Assembly (NCBI GenBank): GCA_963667535.2
Contig: CAXXDU010000002.1
Coordinates: forward strand, 2,294,001 to 2,358,000
Length of the DNA stretch: 64,000 nucleotides
Source of the DNA: UBA5614 sp963667535
GTDB lineage: Bacteria > Cloacimonadota > Cloacimonadia > Cloacimonadales > Cloacimonadaceae
Direction of reading: 5' to 3'
Shown here: positions 54,567-61,910 of the stretch, in pieces
How positions within the stretch are numbered: the first letter of the stretch is position 1
Layout of the letters: each line of letters starts with the position of its first letter
Position numbers and translations under genes: made by a program
Notes under the pieces: generated by a model
Told to the model about the DNA's origin: nothing
Databases searched by the model: none
What the model saw: the letters and a program-made list of their open reading frames with translations, nothing else

Positions 54567-54717
54567 TGTCATTCCTGCGCAGGCAGGAATCCATGCTGTT
54601 TTAATCTACCCGCAGAGAATCAAGAGAGAAAAGAGATTTTAGCATATTATAGCCTCGAAGCCGCAGAGTGTCATTCCTGCGCAGGCAGGAATCCATGCTG
54701 TTTAATCTACCCACAGA
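54567..54717. repeat. Two REP-like palindromic repeats, ~102 bp apart
   Basis: TGTCATTCCTGCGCAGGCAGGAATCCATGCTGTTT occurs at 54567-54601 and 54669-54703 (described in two parts: a hairpin ATTCCTGC/GCAGGAAT and the tail CCATGCTGTTT). Both copies are followed by AATCTACCC-CAGAG. This 'CATTCCTGCG..GCAGGAATCC' form is a very common bacterial intergenic repeat. It fills the 301-base gap between mtgA and the BACON protein. Confidence 0.85.
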
Positions 54718-54785
54718 GACATAGAGCCAAAGAATCTATAAGTTTAAGACAGAATTAACAGGGTTTGATTACTTCCTTCTTCAAG

Positions 54786-56564
54786 CTACTTCACGAAAAC
54801 TATCTTCTTACACGCTTGGTATGAATCAGCTTTCATAAACAAATAATATATACCGCTGCCAACTTTCTTCCCGGCATTGTCAGTTCCATCCCAGTTGATT
54901 GTATAATCGCCTTTGCCAGACTTTGATTTTACAATATTTTTTACTACATTACCCTTGATATTGCATACATAGATTTCTATACTGCAAGGAGATTTAACTG
55001 AATATCGGATATTAGTCTTTGAACTAAAAGGATTGGGATAGTTTTCAAATAGCTTGGTAATCATTGGGGTACTGAAATTATCTTCATTGGCAACAGCAGC
55101 GTCTTGAGAAATGGTTAATAATTGATTAGATGCTCCTGTTCCTGAGAATGTTACAGTTCCTGTTCTGGGTGAGGTGGTTGAGTTCTGCTCATAAGATATA
55201 GAAACTATATCACTAAAACTGCCATTCATGGGAGAGCAGGTTATCCATGAGACATTTGTTAAAGCTGACCAGTTTGTGTTTGATAACAGAGTTATTGACA
55301 AGCTACCTGATGTACTGGACACTGATTGTGATAATGGATTTATTGTCATATAAGGAGCGGCAGATTGCGTTATTGTACAAGTTTGATTTAGTGATTCCTC
55401 ACCGGATATTGATAATATTGCTGCTCTAAGAAACAGATTTGGGTTTTGAGCAAATGAAACTGTTACGATAGCATCTCCAATGCCACTTTGTTCAGAGAGA
55501 GTTAACCAGTCAGGACTTCCACCAAAACTCCATTCAACACTTGATGATATCTCAATAATAAAATTGCCGGATGCACTAGGTAATAATTGGGTTTCAGGAG
55601 TTACTGTCAGGAATGGGTTAGGATTTGGATTTTGAGTTACAGAACAGGTTTGTCTTAGTGTATCGGCTCCGATAATCGTTACTGTTGCTGTCCGGGGCAT
55701 GGCTGAAGTATTTTCTGCATAGCTTATTGTAATTGAATCAAAATCACTTCCTGATGCAGGAGAACAAGTAATCCAATCAGCATCGTCAGTTATTGTACAG
55801 TTTACATTTGATGATACATTGATGGGAAAGCTTCCCGACGAATTTGGTACTGTAATTACTGTTGGAGTAATTTCCAGAACTGGAATAGGAACTGCTTTTG
55901 TTAGCAATATGTCATCTATCCAACTCCCTGAATAATTGCAATCTGAATAATCAGATTTAAAAACAAAACTCACCTTCACCTGATTATAACCAAGAAAAGA
56001 GTTAATGCTGTTTATTGTTGTTTGGTGCCAGGTGTTTATTTCTCCTTTCTCAGTAAATACATTAGTCCAAACCCACAAATCATTTTCGTAACAATAGCCA
56101 ATTTTAACATGAAGAGAATCATAACCCGGTTCTGTACTGGTTTTTGACCAGAATGATAAAACAGCATTACTGGCTTCTGTTAAATCAAAAGGACCATAAA
56201 CCATTGCTGCACTCATGTTATTAGCATATTGATTTCCAGCAGCGTTCAATGTACTACCCGCACACCAGGCAGCAGATGTTCCTGTGTGTTGCTGGCTGGA
56301 TTCGATATCCCAGGTTGGAGTACCGCTAACCGACCATAAACCAGAAGGAAACGAACCTTCAAATCCTTCATCCAAAATTTGAATGATATTTCGATTGTTT
56401 TGACTGTTTGATGTTCCGGCATTGTGTGCTTCTTTATTTGTTGAAAGAGTTTTATCCGATGTCAAATATGTGTAACCAGATAATTGATTCACTTTGTCAG
56501 TAACAAGCGCTGAGCATAAGACAGCAATTGTTACGAAAGCATGCAAGAAAACAATTCTTTTCAT
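54786..56564 (-). CDS. Surface protein with BACON repeats and T9SS-type sorting domain
   Basis: 592 aa. A signal peptide (IVFLHAFVTIAVLCSALV) comes first. Residues ~65-225 form a jellyroll module of the MAM/choice-of-anchor type (DEGFEGSFPSGLWSVSGTPTWDIE). Three BACON domains of ~90 residues follow (LEITPTVITVPNSSGSFPI, FLTVTPETQLLPSASGNF, YMTINPLSQSVSSTSGSL), which often bind carbohydrate or mucin. The C-terminus is a YPNPFSSKTNIRY-type sorting domain ending IVFVK. It should be exported and attached to the cell surface by a type IX-like system. Confidence 0.88.
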   Translation of the reverse strand: MKRIVFLHAFVTIAVLCSALVTDKVNQLSGYTYLTSDKTLSTNKEAHNAGTSNSQNNRNIIQILDEGFEGSFPSGLWSVSGTPTWDIESSQQHTGTSAAWCAGSTLNAAGNQYANNMSAAMVYGPFDLTEASNAVLSFWSKTSTEPGYDSLHVKIGYCYENDLWVWTNVFTEKGEINTWHQTTINSINSFLGYNQVKVSFVFKSDYSDCNYSGSWIDDILLTKAVPIPVLEITPTVITVPNSSGSFPINVSSNVNCTITDDADWITCSPASGSDFDSITISYAENTSAMPRTATVTIIGADTLRQTCSVTQNPNPNPFLTVTPETQLLPSASGNFIIEISSSVEWSFGGSPDWLTLSEQSGIGDAIVTVSFAQNPNLFLRAAILSISGEESLNQTCTITQSAAPYMTINPLSQSVSSTSGSLSITLLSNTNWSALTNVSWITCSPMNGSFSDIVSISYEQNSTTSPRTGTVTFSGTGASNQLLTISQDAAVANEDNFSTPMITKLFENYPNPFSSKTNIRYSVKSPCSIEIYVCNIKGNVVKNIVKSKSGKGDYTINWDGTDNAGKKVGSGIYYLFMKADSYQACKKIVFVK

Positions 56565-56690
56565 TTATCCCTCACATAGTAATTATCATAACTTTTCTTA
56601 TTTTATTTGTGGATTAATTGTGTCAATAATTAATTTCATTTATTTGCCACATTATTGCTTCTACGTCATCATGCAACTTCGTAATCTGCT

Positions 56691-57044
56691 TTATATCGGA
56701 TTATTAAATCTATTATACCCTTTGACAATTGGAAATAATCCGTCGTCAACAGCAGCTTTAACACTCAGGCAGGGATAATCATGATCGTAAATATCCTGTT
56801 TGGTAATCGTGCTCAGGTCAACATCGGGAAAGGTCTTTGCCATTGTGAACATCACTTTCATGTAGAGATTACACCGGGTCATCACAGAGCCGTATCGTTT
56901 ATCCGGCAATTGATTATACAGTTCCAGATAAAAGCCAAAGTCTTCTTTGTTGTAAAAATCCGGCTTAATTGTACCCAGATTACGCATAGTAGCCTGAAAG
57001 CGGTTTTGAGTATCCTCATGCGATTGATGCGGGTTTCTACGCAA
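56691..57044 (-). CDS. Hypothetical protein, 117 aa, possibly truncated
   Basis: Well-formed coding composition with a soluble, helical look (RFQATMRNLGTIKPDFYNKEDFGFYLELYNQLPDKRYG), then FTMAKTFPDVDLSTITKQDIYDHDYPCLSVKAAVDDGLFP. The first codon is TTG with no clear ribosome binding site, and the frame stays open 12 codons further upstream. ATG at codon 20 (TMRNLG) is another possible start. I do not recognise the family. The 5' end lies against a series of palindromes, which suggests that the N-terminus may have been lost. Confidence 0.5.
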   Translation of the reverse strand: MRRNPHQSHEDTQNRFQATMRNLGTIKPDFYNKEDFGFYLELYNQLPDKRYGSVMTRCNLYMKVMFTMAKTFPDVDLSTITKQDIYDHDYPCLSVKAAVDDGLFPIVKGYNRFNNPI

Positions 57045-57277
57045 ATAAGACTTATTTGTTTTACGAACGAATTCTACTCATTTGAGCATCAAATGTGGAA
57101 CGATTCACCGTACTATCTCGGTACTTGATATTTGTAACATGGATCACGATTCGCAGTGATTTTCTTATCTCTTACTTAATCGTTCCTCCATGCTCGAATT
57201 TTGAGTTCAATGATGGAACCTGTTGAGAACCTGTTGGGAACTTCCTGGGCTAAGCCCAAGAGGATCCCAAGAGGTTC
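57042..57277. repeat. Palindrome cluster in intergenic DNA
   Basis: Four inverted repeats are spaced over 236 bases: CAAATAAG-A-CTTATTTG (57042-57058), CATTTGA-GCA-TCAAATG (57079-57095), ATCAC-N8-GTGAT (57143-57160) and the two-tier GAACCTGTTGGGA...TCCCAAGAGGTTC (57227-57277) with inner GGGCT-A-AGCCC. GAACCTGTTG is also repeated directly just upstream of the last. Bases 57278-57557 show nothing else. Confidence 0.6.
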
Positions 57278-57557
57278 TATTCAGGAATAGTTGCTTATCC
57301 CATATTGGGAAAGAGTACTGAGCAGCGACGCTGCTAATTATGAATGATTATTAAAAGCTTAGCCGTGATTAAGTGGTTAGGTATTTATTTAAACGCTAAT
57401 GCTAATGGATACACAAAAATAAAGAAAGTTAATCTCTCTTAGCTCTCCTTTTCTCTTTGTCTCCATAAGAAGGAAATTAGGATATTATATCTCAAACATG
57501 CCTGACTGAATATTGTATTAAAATATTCCGGTTTATTTGCTCAAGTTTACTTACTGC

Positions 57558-57586
57558 TTGACAAATATTGTAACCTTATTTTACAG
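57558..57586 (+). promoter_or_regulatory. Sigma-70-like promoter for the large regulator
   Basis: TTGACA at 57558-57563 and TTACAG at 57581-57586 with a 17-base spacer lie 40 bases before the chosen start. Confidence 0.6.
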
Positions 57587-57626
57587 TAGAAAGTGTAAAC
57601 GGATATTACGTTGTAACGAGGTGACC

Positions 57627-60600
57627 ATGCCTATATCGATTAAAAGCATATTGCACCAGTTTATTCGAGAGCGGTTCATGCTCTCCAGAATTCACAATGT
57701 TTTAAAAAACACGCAGCAGAGTCATTTATTTGAAATCATTGGAAATCCCGGTAGTGGTAAATCATTTCTAATTGAGCCGATTGTTGAATCTTTGCAGGAT
57801 AGTTATGATTGCATAGTCCGATATTCTCCACATCCGTTTTGGGATAATCACCTCAAAGACCTTTTGCTTAAAATTACAACCTTAACAGAAAATGAAATAG
57901 AAGAGATTTGCACAACACGCACAAACCTCAATAATTCGGGTAGAAAGTTCGATTTCTTTTATTATCTTTCAGAGAATATAGTTCAGAAAGATGCTCTGAA
58001 ACCCTGTCTGCTCATCGTTGATGATTGTGACTTAATGGACAGTTACAGTAGAGACTTTTTACAGTATATAGTACAATATGCCGAAGATGCCCGTTTGCAG
58101 GTTATTGCGCTTTCCCATAAGAAGCTGTTTCCTTTTTCAGAAGTTGACCACATGCTCCCTCTCAGTAAAGAGAATATTGAACAACTCATTCATAAGACTT
58201 TCCCTGATTCCAATCTTGCCTATACTAAAGAAAGCGAAATCTTTAAGAATATCTCAGAAGGCAATCTTCTGATTATAGAAACGATACTCACAGATATGTC
58301 AAAGAGTAAATCCAAGAAATTTGATATCTCAAACTTTATTGATAAACACTACAATACTGAGGACATCTACTTAACCAAGCTAAACAGTCTTAATGAATCT
58401 CAAAAGAAACTGATAATCAACATCTATATTCTGGATGGGACATCCGGACCGGATGCTTTGAAGAAAACCACTGGCTCTAAGACATTAACGGCTGATTTAA
58501 ATCTACTGGAAAAAGATGATTTAATCTATCAGGTGGATGACAACTGGCTGGTTCACAAAAAGATGTCATTCTCTCTCTGGATTCAAAGCCTGAAACCAGA
58601 AGAGATAAATACGATAATCGAAAAAGACCTGGTCTATCTGCAAAAGATTGATTGCTGTATTCAGCTCAGGGCAAAGCTATTACGCTATATAAAGAAATAT
58701 GATGCTGAGCTATTTGACGAATATCTGAAGGAACTTGCCAATCTATCAGATAACGATGCTATCTTAACTGTTTATCAGTTTATCCTGCCATTTCAACCCA
58801 GTCCTGCCCTGCAACTGGAAATAACCAAGCACATAGGTCTAACCTATTCTGATTTAAGCCAAAAAGATAAAGCTGCCGAGTATTTCAGACAGTGTCTGCA
58901 AATCTGCACAACCAATGATTTTCCTGCAGAGGAGATTATCTATTTGCTGGCAAATACGCTCTATGCAATAAATTCATCCAATTTTGCTCTGGAAGTAATT
59001 AAGAAATACTCCCCCGACACTATCAGTCCTATGTGGAAATCGAAGATTCTGCTAAAAAAGGCAGAGATTCTGACAGAAGCAGATCAATATGATGAGGCTT
59101 TTGAGGTGCTGGATGAAGTTATACATAGCATGACGCATTTGGATGATAAGCAAAAACGTTATTTTATGCAAGGTGAAGCAAAGAAAATCAAAGGTAGAAT
59201 CCATTATTATATTAACGAATACGAACAGGCAGAAGTAGCGTTTAAAGAAGCAGAGACCATGTATTCCATGGCTGGTGACCAGCAGGGTCTGGCTGCTATA
59301 TATAATAATATTGGCGTATTACATCTGTTTCAAGGAGAATGGACAAAAAGCGAGCTATTCTTTCTAAAGAGTTTGAATCTGGAAAAAGAACACTATAATC
59401 TGAATGGTATTTCTGTATGTTACAATAATCTTGGTGGTTTAATGGATGATAAAGGTGATAAAGAAAAATCTCTTTATTACCTGGAAGAAGCTCTTAAAAT
59501 TCAAAAATTACTTAGTGAACCTTACAACATCACCAATATATATAACAATATCGGCGTAACCTGGATGGACCACAGTCACTTTGACCAGGCTGAAGTAGCA
59601 CTCAAGAAGTCTCTGGAAACTGCGGTGAACTTTAGTTTCTATAAAAACATAGTAGCGTCTCTAAACAATCTGGGAGCTCTGTTCTTCAAAAAAGGCAATT
59701 GGAAACAAGCTGCAGATTATTACGAACAAGCAATTAGAAAGTCAGAAGAAAACAACTTTCCAGATGGACTATTACGTTCATTTAACAATCTGGGCGAATT
59801 GTACGAAAAACAAGGTGAATTGAATCTGGCTTATGATTTGTATTTTAAGGGACTGGAAATGCTTCCAAGTGTAAATGATGAATACATCAAAGCTGAGCTT
59901 TATGGAAACATTGGTTCTGACCTAACAAAGCTACACAGGTTTAAAGAAGCATACAGCTATCTGGTGGAAAGTTTTGATTTCTTCAAAGGACTAAATGCTA
60001 AGAAGCAGATTGTTGAGGGATGTCAAAAACAAGCTTATTACTTTATCCTGACCAGGAACTATGAAAGCGCTGATTATTATTTAAACCAATCTGTTAAGCT
60101 TGCAAATGAATTAAATAACGGCTTTGAACTTGGTAGAGCTTATTATCTGCGGGCTCTACTGGAAAGACGCAATCTTGACCAGGCTAAACAACAATTGAAT
60201 GAAGCAATCAGGCTCTTTATTGAGACAAATAATAATTATGAGTTATCTCAGGCAAATTTTGAACTGGCTAGTGTCCTCTTTGAACAAAAAGAGTGGGAAC
60301 AAGCTCTTCAGATACTCAAGAATAATAAGAAAATAATACAGCAATTTAGTTCAATCAAACTACTTGAACAAAACGACATATTAATTCAAAAAATCAGCAG
60401 AGATTACTCTTCTGAAGTTAGTGATGCGAAATTTGAAGAAACACTGCTAAATCAGTTCTATGAGATTACACAAAAACTGAATACGATTACAGACCTTGAC
60501 GTACTAATAGAGCAATCTCTTTCTTCTTTGATGGATATTTCAGAAGCTGACGGCGGAATATTGTGCCTGCACAATAATCCTGCCATCCCTGAATCATGGG

Positions 60601-61910
60601 ATTACAAAGTGTATCATGAGTTTACTCACAACGATTCTTATTATGACACATTTATGGACTTGTGCCGACAAGCCTGGACAGAAAATCACGTACTCAATTT
60701 TAAACAACCGCATTTTGCACCAGATTACAATAACATTCTTGTGTTGCCTTTATCGATGCGTAAAAATGCTTTGGGTGTTGTTCTTCTCTTTAGCAGACAC
60801 GGTTCACATTACTTTTCTGATAGAGTAATAAATCTATTGAGTGCTCTATCTAATCAAATAATTGTTATTATCGAAAACATCAGAACTTCCAATCTAGAAA
60901 AGACTCATGCCATAATAAGAGAACAGCTCAATGCAGGTAATACCTACGCCAATATCATTGGTAAAAGCCCTGCAATGGTTAAGATATTTGACATTATCGA
61001 AAAAGTAAAAGATACTCCGACAAGTGTTCTACTAGATGGTCCCAGCGGAACAGGAAAAGAACTGATTGCCCGAGCTCTGCACTATAGTAGTAATCGAAGA
61101 AATAAAGCTTTTGTTGCCCAGTATTGCGGTGCTTTGCCCGAAACTTTGCTTGAAAGTGAATTGTTTGGGCATGTAAAAGGAGCTTTCACAGGTGCTGCTT
61201 ATGATAAAAAGGGACTTTTTGAAATAGCTGATGGTGGTACTTTCTTTCTCGATGAAATAGCAGATATTAGTTTATCTACTCAGGCTAAGTTGCTTAGATT
61301 CCTTCAGGAAGGTGAGATTAAAAGAGTCGGTGCTACAAAGACTGAGAAAGTCAATGTCAGAGTAGTATGTGCCACCAATGTCTCACTACTTGAAAAAGTA
61401 AAAAACGGCAGCTTCCGTCTGGACCTGTATTACCGTCTGAATGTTATTAAAATTGAAGTTCCGCCACTTTCTGACAGACCGGGCGACATCCCGCTTCTGG
61501 CAGTGTATTTCCTGGATAAATATAACAAACGAATCAACAAAAACGTGTCAGGTATATCTGATGAAGCTATGAAATGTCTGGAAAAATATGAATGGCCGGG
61601 AAACGTAAGGCAACTTGAGAATGAACTGGAAAGATCAGTAACTCTTGCGGAAGAGAACACTTTCATCAAACCTTCTGACTTGTCAGAGGAAGTATACAAA
61701 TTCACAGATAATATCCAAACCATTAATCTACTGAGAAAAAGATCAACTCTCAAAGATGCTATAGAAGAGATGGAACGTAAGATGATAGTTGACGCTTTGG
61801 ATGAATACAACTGGAATCAAACTCAGGCATCCAAAGAACTGGGATTATCAAGACAGGGCTTAATTAAAAAGATGAAACGGTATAATCTTGACCGGGAAAA
61901 TGAATCCTAA
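57627..61910 (+). CDS. STAND-like ATPase, TPR, GAF and sigma-54 activator fusion regulator
   Basis: 1427 aa. The start at 57627 (MPISIK) follows GAGGTGA; the open frame from 57537 runs over the promoter. Residues ~20-330 are a signalling ATPase (Walker A GNPGSGKS 39-46, Walker B LLIVDDCD near 130). About 430-940 holds many TPRs (AAIYNNIGVLHLFQGEW and similar). About 950-1090 resembles a GAF domain. About 1110-1345 is a sigma-54 activator AAA+ domain with Walker A GPSGTGKE, the sigma-54-contact loop GAFTGA (1185-1190) and Walker B GGTFFLDEI. A Fis-type helix-turn-helix ends it (TQASKELGLSRQGLIKKMKRYNL). It should turn on sigma-54 promoters in response to signals sensed by the N-terminal parts. 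The next gene overlaps by 11 bases. Confidence 0.92.
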   Translation: MPISIKSILHQFIRERFMLSRIHNVLKNTQQSHLFEIIGNPGSGKSFLIEPIVESLQDSYDCIVRYSPHPFWDNHLKDLLLKITTLTENEIEEICTTRTNLNNSGRKFDFFYYLSENIVQKDALKPCLLIVDDCDLMDSYSRDFLQYIVQYAEDARLQVIALSHKKLFPFSEVDHMLPLSKENIEQLIHKTFPDSNLAYTKESEIFKNISEGNLLIIETILTDMSKSKSKKFDISNFIDKHYNTEDIYLTKLNSLNESQKKLIINIYILDGTSGPDALKKTTGSKTLTADLNLLEKDDLIYQVDDNWLVHKKMSFSLWIQSLKPEEINTIIEKDLVYLQKIDCCIQLRAKLLRYIKKYDAELFDEYLKELANLSDNDAILTVYQFILPFQPSPALQLEITKHIGLTYSDLSQKDKAAEYFRQCLQICTTNDFPAEEIIYLLANTLYAINSSNFALEVIKKYSPDTISPMWKSKILLKKAEILTEADQYDEAFEVLDEVIHSMTHLDDKQKRYFMQGEAKKIKGRIHYYINEYEQAEVAFKEAETMYSMAGDQQGLAAIYNNIGVLHLFQGEWTKSELFFLKSLNLEKEHYNLNGISVCYNNLGGLMDDKGDKEKSLYYLEEALKIQKLLSEPYNITNIYNNIGVTWMDHSHFDQAEVALKKSLETAVNFSFYKNIVASLNNLGALFFKKGNWKQAADYYEQAIRKSEENNFPDGLLRSFNNLGELYEKQGELNLAYDLYFKGLEMLPSVNDEYIKAELYGNIGSDLTKLHRFKEAYSYLVESFDFFKGLNAKKQIVEGCQKQAYYFILTRNYESADYYLNQSVKLANELNNGFELGRAYYLRALLERRNLDQAKQQLNEAIRLFIETNNNYELSQANFELASVLFEQKEWEQALQILKNNKKIIQQFSSIKLLEQNDILIQKISRDYSSEVSDAKFEETLLNQFYEITQKLNTITDLDVLIEQSLSSLMDISEADGGILCLHNNPAIPESWDYKVYHEFTHNDSYYDTFMDLCRQAWTENHVLNFKQPHFAPDYNNILVLPLSMRKNALGVVLLFSRHGSHYFSDRVINLLSALSNQIIVIIENIRTSNLEKTHAIIREQLNAGNTYANIIGKSPAMVKIFDIIEKVKDTPTSVLLDGPSGTGKELIARALHYSSNRRNKAFVAQYCGALPETLLESELFGHVKGAFTGAAYDKKGLFEIADGGTFFLDEIADISLSTQAKLLRFLQEGEIKRVGATKTEKVNVRVVCATNVSLLEKVKNGSFRLDLYYRLNVIKIEVPPLSDRPGDIPLLAVYFLDKYNKRINKNVSGISDEAMKCLEKYEWPGNVRQLENELERSVTLAEENTFIKPSDLSEEVYKFTDNIQTINLLRKRSTLKDAIEEMERKMIVDALDEYNWNQTQASKELGLSRQGLIKKMKRYNLDRENES

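Noticed and set aside
54384..54758. 124-aa frame across the REP-like repeats
   Set aside because: It contains the repeat peptide CHSCAGRNPCC twice, a known artefact of this repeat family, and overlaps mtgA in antisense.
56781..57128. 115-aa plus-strand frame opposite the 117-aa gene
   Set aside because: It is the antisense of the better-looking minus-strand frame and crosses several palindromes.
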